A stretch of 64,000 nucleotides of DNA, from the NCBI RefSeq assembly GCF_013623775.1, contig NZ_JABFAM010000001.1, positions 62,001 to 126,000 of the forward strand. The letters run 5' to 3'. Each line of letters opens with the position of its first letter. The stretch's first letter is position 1. This document shows positions 24,841 through 32,831 of this stretch, in pieces. This DNA comes from Rufibacter sp. XAAS-G3-1. Its GTDB lineage: Bacteria > Bacteroidota > Bacteroidia > Cytophagales > Hymenobacteraceae. The notes under the pieces were generated by a model, which saw only the letters and a list, made by a program, of their open reading frames with translations, searched no databases and was not told where the DNA came from. Made by a program: the position numbers and the translations under genes.

Positions 24841-24886
24841 TTTTCATTTCAAGGCTGCTTTTCTAAAAACTGCCCTAAAACGGAAA
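24841..24886 (-). terminator. Possible terminator after the flotillin gene
   Basis: On the minus strand CCGTTTTAGGGCAGTTTTTAG faces AAAAGCAGCCTTGAAATG, an imperfect TGTTTT-family palindrome about 120 bases past the flotillin stop. The rest of the gap 24705-25004 shows no gene. Confidence 0.4.
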
Positions 24887-25004
24887 ATGCTTTTCCTCTG
24901 AATTGCTGAAAACAGGCTGAAAACGCATTTTATGGGCCCAGCTCCGCATCTTACTAACCTTCCTGCTCCCCTCTCCTGTATGTTGGAGAGGGGAATAGGG
25001 AATG

Positions 25005-27176
25005 TTAATTCAACGTGTAGACTGGTTTGTCGCCCAACCCCAAAGCCGAGGCCGTGGAGGTCAGTTCTTTCAGGGTGTTGGTGGTGGCTTCGTCCAGGGT
25101 CTTTTGCTGCATCATTTTCAAAAGCAGGGCAGAAACGCTGAGGTTGCGCACATCCTCTGAGTTCATGCCGAAGTGCTGGATGAAGCGCTGCAGGTTGGCT
25201 TTGAAGTCAATGTGGCCGTTGCTGTCTTTCTGGAAGAACGCGTCTTTGACGGTGCCCAGCACTTCGCTGTTGGTGACCAACCTATCTACCTGTTTGCCTT
25301 TGGTGATGGAGCCCACAATCTGATCAAAGAACATAGTCTCGCCGCCCACAATGTCTATTTTGGCGGCTTTCAAAGCTTCAGAAAGGACGGCGGCTTGTGA
25401 GGCGGCAATGTCTTTCTGGATGTCAATCTGGGCCAGTTCAATGGCTTTGTCTTTCTCCAGACGCAGTTTGAACTCTTCGTGCTCTTTGCCCACGCCGTCC
25501 AGTTTCTTCATGGCATCGGCTTTTTCTTCGATGCCTTTGGCTTCCACGGTGAACTTCTCGCCGCTCACGCGGGCTTCGGCTAGGCCGCGTTTTTCTTCGG
25601 CGGCAGCCAGGCTGGCAATGATAGACGCGTCTGCCAAGCCTTGCTCCTGGGTTACTTTGGCGGCGACTAATCCTAACTTCTCGTCGGCTTCGGCCTGGGC
25701 CTCGGCTTGTACGCGGGTGGCTTTGGCGGTGGCCACGGCCTGGCGTTCGGTGACGTTGGCTTCGGCTTCCCCTTCTTTCTGGCGGGCGGCGGCTTTGGCT
25801 TCCATCACCTGAGCTTCTGACAACCCTTTGGCGGCGGCTTGGGTGGCTTCGGCCTCGGCCATTACTTTCATGGCTTGGGCGCGGTTCACGCTGGAGGTTT
25901 TCTCGGCCTCGGCGTTAATCAAAAGTTCTTCCGCGTGGAATTCAGCGGCTTTCCGGGCGGCTTCGGCGCCTTTTATTTCTTTCACCAGCGCTTCCTCGGC
26001 CACCATGGTGGCCGTGGTGATGGCGACTGATTTCAGACGTTCGGCTTCGGCAAAGGCTTTGGTGTCTTTGATTTTCTCTTCCTCTTCTACCACGGCTTTC
26101 TCCACGGTGATCCGCTCCCGAATGATGCCTTGAATGTTCTTGCGCTCTTCTTCTATGGCTTTCTCTTTCTCAATCTGAGCCAGGGCCACAATGCGCTGCA
26201 TCTCGTTTTCTTCCAGCATTTTAGCCTGCTCCACGCGCACCGTTTCCACGGCGTCGGTGCGTTGCTTGCTGCGTTCGGCCACCAACACCTGGCGCTCGCG
26301 GTTCTGCTCCGAAATCATGACTTCCTCATCTGTAGCGATGCGGGCGCGTTCCGAAATCATGCGTTGCTCCTGGGTGACTTTCTCAATCTCCGCCGACTCT
26401 CTGGCTTTGATGCTGGCAATCTCGCGGCGCTGTTTTTCCTGGTTTTCAGCGAGTTGCTTCTCCAGTTCCAAAATGGTTTCCTGCGCCTCTACGTTCTGTT
26501 TCTTGATGGTTTTCTCGCGTTCACGCTCAATGAGATTGGCCTGCACTTTCTGACGGGCGGTGAGGTCAATTATTTTCTTGATACCCTCGGCATCCAGAAT
26601 GTTGTTTTCGTTCAGGCTTGAAAGCGGCGTCTGCTCCAGGTAATCAATGGCGCAGTCGTCCAGCACATAGCCGTTCAAGTCGGTGCCAATGGTTTGCAGA
26701 ATCTGGCGTTTGAAGTCCTCGCGGCTTTGGTAGAGTTCCACGAAGTCAAAGTGCTTGCCCACGGTTTTGAGGGCTTCTGAGAATTTCGCGTCAAAAAGGC
26801 TTTCCAGCGCACCCGGGTCTGAGGCCCGCTTACACCCAATGGACTGCGCCACCTGCACCACGTCTTCCTGGGTTTTGTTCACGCGCAGAAAGAAGTTCAC
26901 CTTAATGTCGGCGCGCAGGTTGTCTTTGCAAATCAACCCTTCTGCCCCGGTGCGGGCAATCACGATGGTTTTGAGGGTGATGTCCATCACTTCCAGTTTG
27001 TGGATGACGGGCACCACGAAGATACCGGAGAAAGAGACTTTGGTGTCGCCCATGCCGGTGCGCACCATGGCTTCGCCCTGAATGGCTTTGCGGTACATTT
27101 TGATGATGACCACAAACATCCCGAAGGCCAGCACCGCCAGTAGAATGACAGATGTTAGAGTAAGGGTTTGAAACAT
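25005..27176 (-). CDS. yqiK: Flotillin-like SPFH protein, YqiK type
   Basis: A 723-residue membrane scaffold protein. A single N-terminal helix (about 6-27) anchors it. The SPFH/band-7 domain follows at about 28-210 (GMGDTKVSFSGIFVVPVIHKL, KDNLRADIKVNFFLRVNKTQEDV). Then comes a very long Ala/Glu-rich coiled coil at about 225-600 with many EAE/AEA repeats, longer than in the E. coli protein of about 550 residues, and a C-terminal domain ending in LGLGDKPVYTLN. Flotillins oligomerise into cages or patches that organise membrane microdomains. The YqiJ-like gene ends 17 bases upstream, as in the yqiJ-yqiK pair of enterobacteria, so co-expression is nearly certain. The neighbourhood with PspA and an AAA+ ATPase points to envelope stress. 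Confidence 0.93.
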   Translation of the reverse strand: MFQTLTLTSVILLAVLAFGMFVVIIKMYRKAIQGEAMVRTGMGDTKVSFSGIFVVPVIHKLEVMDITLKTIVIARTGAEGLICKDNLRADIKVNFFLRVNKTQEDVVQVAQSIGCKRASDPGALESLFDAKFSEALKTVGKHFDFVELYQSREDFKRQILQTIGTDLNGYVLDDCAIDYLEQTPLSSLNENNILDAEGIKKIIDLTARQKVQANLIEREREKTIKKQNVEAQETILELEKQLAENQEKQRREIASIKARESAEIEKVTQEQRMISERARIATDEEVMISEQNRERQVLVAERSKQRTDAVETVRVEQAKMLEENEMQRIVALAQIEKEKAIEEERKNIQGIIRERITVEKAVVEEEEKIKDTKAFAEAERLKSVAITTATMVAEEALVKEIKGAEAARKAAEFHAEELLINAEAEKTSSVNRAQAMKVMAEAEATQAAAKGLSEAQVMEAKAAARQKEGEAEANVTERQAVATAKATRVQAEAQAEADEKLGLVAAKVTQEQGLADASIIASLAAAEEKRGLAEARVSGEKFTVEAKGIEEKADAMKKLDGVGKEHEEFKLRLEKDKAIELAQIDIQKDIAASQAAVLSEALKAAKIDIVGGETMFFDQIVGSITKGKQVDRLVTNSEVLGTVKDAFFQKDSNGHIDFKANLQRFIQHFGMNSEDVRNLSVSALLLKMMQQKTLDEATTNTLKELTSTASALGLGDKPVYTLN

Positions 27177-27193
27177 AGAAGGTTGATAAAGGG

Positions 27194-27814
27194 TTAAAGT
27201 GAGGGGTAAGGTTCTATTAAATACAGGTTGTTTTCTGGAAAATACTCAATTACCACGGCTGTCTGGCCTTTCTGGACTAAGTTGTTCTGGGCCGTTTTCA
27301 CGTTCAAAAGCACCGGTGCGCCTTTGGTTTTCAGGGCGGCCTGGCCAATTTGCGTGTGCGTGGTGGGCAACAACACGGTACACATTTGCCCAATGAAAGC
27401 GGCGTTGGGGGCTTCTTCCTTCTGCATGGTCGCAAACAACTTCACGAAGGGCAAAGTCAGGAATTTAGCCACGAAGAGGCAGCAAAACATGAGCGGCAGC
27501 ACCAGCAAAAGCCCCACCCAATTGGACTGCGTGCCCAGCACATGATTGACACCCACCGAAAAAGCCCAATACGGCAGCGCGAAAAAAGACAAGAAGACCA
27601 TGAGCGGCACCCGGCCCAGATGGAAAAACGCCAGCACCGCGTCAAACCCAGCCACCGCTGTGTCTGCGTCAGCCTCCAAGTCAATGTCAACATCTAACGA
27701 ACTGATATCCAGAACGCCCGCCATAACCGTGAGCCAATAAAGGAGCACAAAAACGAGCAGGCCACTGGCAAATACGTTGGCACTGGAAAGGGAAGCGTGT
27801 AGAAGTTCTTGCAT
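27194..27814 (-). CDS. yqiJ: YqiJ-like membrane protein with OB-fold domain
   Basis: A 206-residue partner of flotillin. Hydrophobic helices lie at about 15-36, 68-90 and 98-121, with an acidic loop LDVDIDLEADADTAVAGF between the first two. The motif FHLGRVPLMVFLSFFAL matches the LNIGRLPALVVL stretch of E. coli YqiJ. The C-terminal 70 residues (FIGQMCTVLLPTTHTQIGQAAL...GQTAVVIEYFPENNLYLIEPY) have the pattern of a small NfeD-like OB-fold beta barrel. NfeD-type proteins pair with SPFH proteins and help place or assemble them. It is 17 bases before the flotillin gene. Confidence 0.85.
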   Translation of the reverse strand: MQELLHASLSSANVFASGLLVFVLLYWLTVMAGVLDISSLDVDIDLEADADTAVAGFDAVLAFFHLGRVPLMVFLSFFALPYWAFSVGVNHVLGTQSNWVGLLLVLPLMFCCLFVAKFLTLPFVKLFATMQKEEAPNAAFIGQMCTVLLPTTHTQIGQAALKTKGAPVLLNVKTAQNNLVQKGQTAVVIEYFPENNLYLIEPYPSL

Positions 27815-27918
27815 AGGCGGGTTGTTCTCTGTTGTCTAAATATACAAATTTTGTGGTTTCCCGCAACCCTTGCTTCTAGCACTAAACCTATATTTTTCAA
27901 TGCAAGGACTGGCTGGGT

Positions 27919-28113
27919 TTAGGGGAATAACTTAGCCGTCACCAGTCTCAGGCAGGCGGTTTGCCAGGCCTGCCCTTCCGTCTCCACGAGCGAAGGCCCT
28001 ATTTCTGCCAGCATCGGCACCAGGGCATTTACAAGTTGGTTCGCCTCCACTACTCCACTCATGCCTACCCAGAAGCCCACCGCCGCGAAAAAGATAAATC
28101 CTAATTGTCCCAT
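27919..28113 (-). CDS. One-helix small membrane protein
   Basis: A 64-residue protein with one N-terminal hydrophobic helix (LGFIFFAAVGFWVGMSGVV) and a short acidic-amphipathic remainder (VNALVPMLAEIGPSLVETEG). No family is known to me. It lies on the same strand between the PspA-like and YqiJ-like genes, 105 bases before the latter. A position next to flotillin and PspA genes suggests a membrane accessory peptide, but there is no other evidence. The codon pattern is normal for the window. Confidence 0.6.
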   Translation of the reverse strand: MGQLGFIFFAAVGFWVGMSGVVEANQLVNALVPMLAEIGPSLVETEGQAWQTACLRLVTAKLFP

Positions 28114-28141
28114 TTTAAAAAGAGTGCTGAGTCTTGAGTTC

Positions 28142-28244
28142 TAAGAGCATGTTCAAACTTTGTCTTTCGTGCTGCAAACGGCCATGGAGAGAACCTCACT
28201 CTTGCCGTTTTCGCTTACGAAGCCAAAATTTAGACAAGCTCTAA
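28142..28244. repeat. MITE-like element, short copy D
   Basis: It starts TAAGAGCATGTTCAAACTTT and ends AAAATTTAGACAAGCTCTAA. About 103 bp, lacking the central GCACCGTAGCGCTGCTACG part of the 165-bp copies. It is inserted between two genes of the PspA-flotillin locus. Confidence 0.75.
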
Positions 28245-28266
28245 GTCGTGCGTTCGGTTGCAATTT

Positions 28267-28304
28267 CGTTTTTGGCCTTGTTTTAGGGAATAAGGCCAAA
28301 AACG
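28267..28304 (-). terminator. Terminator palindrome after the PspA-like gene
   Basis: CGTTTTTGGCCTT pairs with AAGGCCAAAAACG across GTTTTAGGGAAT, about 100 bases past the stop. It suggests that the YbjN-PspA part is transcribed separately from the YqiJ-flotillin part. Confidence 0.6.
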
Positions 28305-28400
28305 GTGGGAGCCTCTTTCCTTCACTCGCCACCGGCAAGGCAGGGAATCTTCTGATTTCAGCCGGGTTTCAGAAAAAGAGGCCTGAAACCACTTCTCTTT

Positions 28401-28976
28401 CTATGGCCGTTCTGCGGCTGACTCTGGGCCGTTAGGCGTTAGGCCGGATTTCTCTTGCAAGGCATCTGCTTTGGGGGTAAATGCCTGGGGCGTGCATGCG
28501 GCCAGAGGTTGGCCGGGTTCTTGGTTGGGTTTCTGGGGCGTGCCGGTGCTGTCACCGGAAGATGGCCTCTCACCCCGGGTTGCTTCTTTTTCTTTCTGGT
28601 TTTCAAGCAAGGTCACCGAGCCCATGGAGCTGAGTTGCGCCATCTGCTTTTTGATGGTGTTGGTGGTAGAACTCACCATGACCCGTGCCCGGAGCACCCG
28701 CACCTGTACTTCCAACTCACTGATGCTGTCTTTCAGTACCCCGATGCCCTGCTCTGTTTGGGTTTTAGTGGGTGCGGTTTCTTGCCCAGCGGCCAGCGGC
28801 CTAGTCGGGCTTTCCTCTTTCTTTTCCAGCGCTTCTAAGGAGAGTAGGCTTTTTTCCAGTTCAGCCCGCAAGCTCTGGAGGTCTTCCTCCATCTTCTGAA
28901 TGGACGTTTTGAGTTCCTCCACCGTGGGGTGCGCTTCTTTTTGGGTGGTTTTTAGAATTCGTTGCAGAATATTCAT
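28401..28976 (-). CDS. Shortened PspA/IM30-family protein
   Basis: 191 residues. The start MNILQRILKTTQKEAHPTVEEL follows the PspA pattern of Bacteroidota (MNI..R..K...AEAHA..DKLEDPI), with a short amphipathic helix, then IQKMEEDLQSLRAELEKSLLSL as the first arm of the ESCRT-III-like hairpin. In a full PspA this arm runs on for some 80 more residues. Here it breaks at about 53-77 into a linker (ESPTRPLAAGQETAPTK), and resumes with SELEVQVRVLRARVMVSSTTNTIKKQMAQLSSMGSVTLLE, matching the LKAR...N..+AQ..S.G..S..ER region. The last 55 residues are disordered and Pro/Gln-rich instead of the usual final helix. PspA proteins bind and remodel stressed inner membrane. ATG 28976 is preferred to the upstream one on this pattern. 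Confidence 0.8.
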   Translation of the reverse strand: MNILQRILKTTQKEAHPTVEELKTSIQKMEEDLQSLRAELEKSLLSLEALEKKEESPTRPLAAGQETAPTKTQTEQGIGVLKDSISELEVQVRVLRARVMVSSTTNTIKKQMAQLSSMGSVTLLENQKEKEATRGERPSSGDSTGTPQKPNQEPGQPLAACTPQAFTPKADALQEKSGLTPNGPESAAERP

Positions 28977-28989
28977 GGTAGGCAGGGTG

Positions 28990-29388
28990 TTAGCTTTTAG
29001 AGAATTGATGGAGTTGCTGGGCATATTCGCTCAACAAGAGGGCGAGGGAATTAAGCGAAGCCTCCAATTCATGTAAGTCCAGTTTGCTCATTTGCAGGGT
29101 GTCACGGAAGATGAGCCGCCGGCCCGTTTCATCCAGCACAAAGGCCCCGTGAATGATGTCGCGGTTTTTCTGGAGCAGGTTCTGGCAGATCTCCACGGTG
29201 ATTTTGGGCAGTTCCAGAATGTACTGCTCCATGATCAAAAGCGGATCGGTACAGCCAATGACCAGGTTCTTGATGCCCAGGCTCTCCTTCTCCACCACAA
29301 ACACGCAGTTGTGCGTGTCTTCCAGGGTAATCTGGTAGTCCAGTTCCACCAAGTAGTTTCTCACTTGCAGAAAGTAGTTTTGTTTCAT
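28990..29388 (-). CDS. YbjN / Tir-chaperone-like protein
   Basis: A 132-residue cytosolic protein with the layout of type III secretion-chaperone-like folds: helix (MKQNYFLQVRNYLVELDY), three strands (THNCVFVVEKESLGIKNLVIGCTDPLLIMEQYI), a central helix (ITVEICQNLLQKNRDIIHG), strands with DETGRRLIFRDTLQMSKLD, and a last helix ELEASLNSLALLLSEYAQQL. Such YbjN-like proteins are encoded beside PspA genes in several lineages, and this gene ends 13 bases before the PspA-like start. It probably binds a partner in this locus, perhaps PspA itself; that is inference. Confidence 0.8.
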   Translation of the reverse strand: MKQNYFLQVRNYLVELDYQITLEDTHNCVFVVEKESLGIKNLVIGCTDPLLIMEQYILELPKITVEICQNLLQKNRDIIHGAFVLDETGRRLIFRDTLQMSKLDLHELEASLNSLALLLSEYAQQLHQFSKS

Positions 29389-29428
29389 CGTTTATCTATA
29401 ATTCTGTTTCTAAGCTACGCCAGCCAAT

Positions 29429-29686
29429 TCATTTATCCGTTGCCTCCTTTGATGGGAATACTTTCTTCAATAGGAAAGAGACCACTACATACACCGCCAC
29501 CCAAGTCCCAATATCAAGCAAAAACCTCACGGTGAATACCCCTTCCAGGAAGATATCATAGTCAAACCCGGCCAGGTGATGCACCAGCTTTACCACCACG
29601 AAGGTGATAAGAAGGGGAAGTAATCGAGTTTTCCAGGTACTATTTTCCATTTGGTTTCTGACTTTAGTGACGACATCAATTTTCAT
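29429..29686 (-). CDS. Two-helix membrane protein, first gene of the Psp-like locus
   Basis: 85 residues from ATG 29684-29686. After MKIDVVTKVRNQMENSTWKTR come two hydrophobic segments at about 22-40 and 52-76 (LLDIGTWVAVYVVVSFLLKKVF). No family was recognised. It ends 40 bases before the YbjN-like gene and is probably the leader gene of the transcript. An upstream extension of 19 codons is Arg-rich and I leave it out. Confidence 0.65.
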   Translation of the reverse strand: MKIDVVTKVRNQMENSTWKTRLLPLLITFVVVKLVHHLAGFDYDIFLEGVFTVRFLLDIGTWVAVYVVVSFLLKKVFPSKEATDK

Positions 29687-29949
29687 TCTATTCCTCTGAA
29701 TAGCCGATCTTACTCGCAAAGAAGCGCCTCCTCCTATTCTCAAGCTAAATGGCTCATAATCCTGACAATATTTCCTGCCCTTCTAGTTTTCGCCTAGTTT
29801 CAAGAATATAGCCTAGAAACGCTGCTTCTGCTCATACTTATAGCATCTATCAATTTTACTGCTTATCTTGCCCTGATTTCAAAGGCAATTATACTACAAA
29901 AAATAGATACGCTCAAAATTGTAGCAGGTTTATTTTTAAAATATTTTTT

Positions 29950-30726
29950 ATGTCGTGCATCGGGAAGAACATCAAGAAGATCAGGACGGTCAAGAATTTG
30001 AGCCAAGCTGCTTTTGCGCAACTCTTTGATTTGGCGCGCCCTAGCGTAGGAGCCTACGAGGAAGGAAGATCAGAACCCAAGATTGAAACGCTGGTTCAGA
30101 TAGCCCGGCACTTCGGCATCAGCCTGGATCTTTTAATCACCAAAGAACTGACCGTTAATGATTTATACGGCTTTGATATCTTTAAACGGGATTTACAACC
30201 TGACCACCTGCTCATAAAAGTAGCAGAATCCGCAGAAGCCCCTGCCTACCGTACGGCATTGGTGATGGCAAACCAGCAACTGGCGTATTTCGCGCACCGC
30301 CAGGAAAAGCAATTCATAGACGCCCTGCCCTCCTTGATCTTGCCCGGCGAAGCACAACAACTGCACCGCGCCTTTGAGCACACCGGTTCAGAAATGCAGT
30401 ACCAGCAACACGGCCTGCGCCACGGCGATATCCTGTACTGTTCCGCGGTGGGCACAGATGCTTCCCTGCTAAAGCCGAATGAAGTCTATGTAGTAGTCAC
30501 GCAGCACAAACTGATTACCCGCCGTTTCCAGGGCCTCACCGAAGACAGCGCTCTCCTGCTCAAAGCAGACAACCCGGATTATGACCACCTTTCCGTGCCG
30601 GTAGCGGATGCCACCGAAATCTGGCATGTTGACGGCGTATACAGCACCTATCTGAAATCACCGTCCTCTCTGGAAGAACGTTTGACTAGACTGGAAAGCT
30701 TGGTGCAGAAGTTTACGAGTGAGTGA
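29950..30726 (+). CDS. XRE-family regulator with S24-like C-terminal domain
   Basis: 258 residues. An N-terminal helix-turn-helix of the Cro/C1 type lies at about 5-65 (IRTVKNLSQAAFAQLFDLARPSVGAYEEGRSEPKIETLVQIARHFGISLDLLI). Residues 120-230 (EMQYQQHGLRHGDILYCSAVGTDASLLKPNEVYVVVTQHKLITRRF) resemble the LexA/S24-peptidase sensor domain, but I do not see a clear catalytic Ser-Lys pair, so it is probably not self-cleaving. It is transcribed away from the Psp-like/flotillin locus, with 263 AT-rich bases between, and could regulate that locus. The target is unproved. Confidence 0.85.
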   Translation: MSCIGKNIKKIRTVKNLSQAAFAQLFDLARPSVGAYEEGRSEPKIETLVQIARHFGISLDLLITKELTVNDLYGFDIFKRDLQPDHLLIKVAESAEAPAYRTALVMANQQLAYFAHRQEKQFIDALPSLILPGEAQQLHRAFEHTGSEMQYQQHGLRHGDILYCSAVGTDASLLKPNEVYVVVTQHKLITRRFQGLTEDSALLLKADNPDYDHLSVPVADATEIWHVDGVYSTYLKSPSSLEERLTRLESLVQKFTSE

Positions 30727-30877
30727 GAGATGGAATGATGGAGTGAAGGTAGATTTTGGCTTGTTTTTTGAAAAGGAGGCGGAAAAGGGGCAGGCCTGAA
30801 TTGACATTGTTTGAGGTGAAAGCGCAAGTCTGCGGTTAGTTTGTATCTTTCCGGCTGAACCACTTAATTCCTTTTGC

Positions 30878-31360
30878 TTGAAAACTGTCTTCTCCCTCTT
30901 TAAGAACACTTCTGCTATTCAGAATGCGGTTTATTTCAGCCCCGGCGAAGAATGTCTGACTGCCATCTTGGAGTGCATTCACGCGGCCACGTCCTCCTTG
31001 AAAATCTGCGTGTTCACCATCTCAGATGACCGCATTACCAACGCTCTTCTGTTGGCGCACCGCAAAGGCGTTAAAATACAACTGCTCACCGACAACGAGA
31101 AACTGTTTGACAAAGGCTCAGACATCAGGCAGTTGGCGCAGGCGGGCCTGAAGGTCAAAGTAGACAACACCTCCAACCACATGCACCACAAATTTGCCAT
31201 AATTGACCACACGCACGTCCTCACCGGCTCCTATAACTGGACGCGCAGCGCGGCTTTGTACAACCATGAAAACGTACTGGTTACCTCAGATGCCCACGTG
31301 GTGGCTAGCTATGCCGAAGAATTCAACCGGTTATGGGAGGAGATGTCCTTCTATAAATAA
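30878..31360 (+). CDS. Phospholipase D-like single-HKD protein
   Basis: A 160-residue member of the PLD superfamily with one catalytic HxK(x)4D motif, H103-x-K105 and D110, in HHKFAIIDHTHVLTGSYNWTRSA. Members this short (Nuc, mitochondrial cardiolipin hydrolase type) work as dimers with two HKD motifs at one active site and cleave phosphodiester bonds in DNA or phospholipid. VYFSPGEECLTAILECIHAA and ISDDRITNALLLAHRKGV are typical leading motifs. There is no signal peptide. It seems to start at a TTG codon (30878), since no ATG precedes the conserved part. It lies 151 bases after the XRE gene and ends with a strong terminator. Nucleic acid or lipid substrate cannot be told. Confidence 0.88.
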   Translation: MKTVFSLFKNTSAIQNAVYFSPGEECLTAILECIHAATSSLKICVFTISDDRITNALLLAHRKGVKIQLLTDNEKLFDKGSDIRQLAQAGLKVKVDNTSNHMHHKFAIIDHTHVLTGSYNWTRSAALYNHENVLVTSDAHVVASYAEEFNRLWEEMSFYK

Positions 31361-31407
31361 AAGCCAAGCAAAAGGTGCCTTCTGGCGAGAACGTCTGCTT
31401 GCGCCTT

Positions 31408-31446
31408 CGTTTTAGGCCTGTTTTTAGGAAAACAGGCCAAAAGACG
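31408..31446 (+). terminator. Terminator palindrome after the PLD-like gene
   Basis: CGTTTTAGGCCTGTTTTTAG with GAAAACAGGCCAAAAGACG, 48 bases after the stop; TGTTTT-core family. Confidence 0.65.
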
Positions 31447-31500
31447 CTAAAGTAAGTGAGCATAAAAGCTCACAGAATGACACTGGGTACGGGATAAAGT

Positions 31501-31836
31501 CTATGCCTTTCTACGCCTGTCTGCGGGAATTTGATAGAGTTTCATGCGCACCAGAAACTCCCCGAACAGGGCGTTGCCGTAGGTAGAGAAATTATCAATG
31601 ATAAGCCCTTTGGTACCGTTGGGGGCGGCGACCACGTACAGAACCGCTACTTTGTGAGCCCCACGGCTTTGATGGAACCGGTGGCATTTCTCCACCCGCA
31701 ACTCATCTGGCGAGAAGATCTCTTTGGTTTCTTTGCACTGCCACCCTTGGGGGCAGCAGGTAAATGAATGGGAATACCCCTGCTTCCCTAAATAAGTGAG
31801 CGCCTCCTCTAAATCGTTGAACTGATCCAACCCCAT
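31501..31836 (-). CDS. Small conserved-looking cytosolic protein, function unknown
   Basis: A 111-residue protein. MGLDQFNDLEEALTYLGKQGYSHSFTC, then a cysteine pair and W in CCPQGWQCKETKEIFSPDELRVEKCHRF, then a hydrophobic strand KVAVLYVVAAPNGTKGLIIDNFSTYGN and a C-tail with EFLVRMKL. Small Bacteroidota proteins of this pattern (a D...F helix, FSPDE motif, LY.I...D..KG.L...YG) are common, and I recall some databases labelling them as phosphoribosylpyrophosphate synthetase, which the sequence does not support. The role is unknown. Confidence 0.75.
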   Translation of the reverse strand: MGLDQFNDLEEALTYLGKQGYSHSFTCCPQGWQCKETKEIFSPDELRVEKCHRFHQSRGAHKVAVLYVVAAPNGTKGLIIDNFSTYGNALFGEFLVRMKLYQIPADRRRKA

Positions 31837-31949
31837 ACTGCCTCTTTGCTCCTCTCGCTCTAAGTTATTGACTGTAGCGTCTTTTCACCTCCTTTTGCTC
31901 TGTGCTATTCCGTTGCCCTGCTGCGTGCCCCAGGAAAGGCCATCCAAAA

Positions 31950-32294
31950 CTAAGAAGCCTGCGCCAACTGGTACGCCTCCGCAACATCTGGCACTACCGC
32001 AACCAGAGCATCTACCTGCAGCAAGCGTAAAAGCTGCTGTTGTTGCCTGCTCAGGTGCAGCAGCGTCACAGAGATCCCGTAAGATTTGAGCACCAACAAC
32101 TGGTTCACGAAGTGGCAGAACCCATAAGCCTTGATGCACTCCAGGCTGGAGCAGTCAATCCAGACACTCAACTCCGGGGCGGCCTGGCACAGACTTGGCA
32201 AACACCGGGTCAACCGCTGGTCAGCGGTATCAAGATCTTCCTGCAACAGAAGAATCACTTTCCCGCCAATCTTTTCTGTAATGATCTTCTGCAT
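31950..32294 (-). CDS. STAS-domain protein lacking the usual phosphorylation serine
   Basis: 114 residues with the STAS fold: opening strands MQKIITEKIGGKVILLLQEDLDTAD, central strand LSVWIDCSSLECIKAYGFCHFV, then VLKSYGISVTLLHLSRQQQQLLRLLQVDALV. In anti-anti-sigma factors the loop after the central strand carries D/S-S-x-G with a kinase-target serine; here it reads ECIKAYGF, with no serine at the site. It is more likely a protein-interaction module than a switch controlled by a kinase. No kinase or phosphatase partner is adjacent. Confidence 0.75.
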   Translation of the reverse strand: MQKIITEKIGGKVILLLQEDLDTADQRLTRCLPSLCQAAPELSVWIDCSSLECIKAYGFCHFVNQLLVLKSYGISVTLLHLSRQQQQLLRLLQVDALVAVVPDVAEAYQLAQAS

Positions 32295-32831
32295 ACCGTT
32301 ATTCAGGTTTTACGTGAGCGTGGAACAAGTCGCCCGCCCCGGATTTTTCCTCCGCACCCAACAGGCCCGCCGACAGCGCGCGCCAAGGTTTCCGGCGTTC
32401 TCCTATCTTTCCGGTTGCCGGTCTTTTTCTCCACGTTTTATAATATCTGGGATGTTGGGTCATACTACTGTGGGTGAAGGCTGCCTCCAGCTGAACCGCT
32501 GCACACGCCACCATGGCGTCTTAGCTATAGGTAGGTATACGCGGTTTCACCCTTGTGCAGCGGCTGAAAAAACACGGCATTCTAGCCGATAAAACACGGA
32601 ATTTTTCTACACCCAGCCGCATAAACAGCCAGATCTGGCTTGCAGAAGGAGGTACATTCTGCCATTATTCAATTTTAACGGTTGATGAAAGCAAAACTGA
32701 ACCCGCATCCGTAAAACACCCGTCCCTTTTCCGTATTTATCAGGCCAACCGGCCCAGCACTCTGCCGTACATTCAAGCACCCTGGGCACCAGCCCCAGAC
32801 CAGACAACCCAACCTAAAGACACAACAACCT
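32295..32831. other. Intergenic region without recognised features
   Basis: No gene, repeat family or clear promoter core was recognised. Open frames here are low-quality and Arg/Pro-rich. Confidence 0.5.

Noticed and set aside
30878-31360. Defence system made of the PLD-like nuclease, the XRE regulator and the AAA+/flotillin genes
   Set aside because: The PLD-like gene is transcribed separately and resembles housekeeping Nuc-type proteins, there is no known defence signature, and the neighbouring parts fit envelope functions better.
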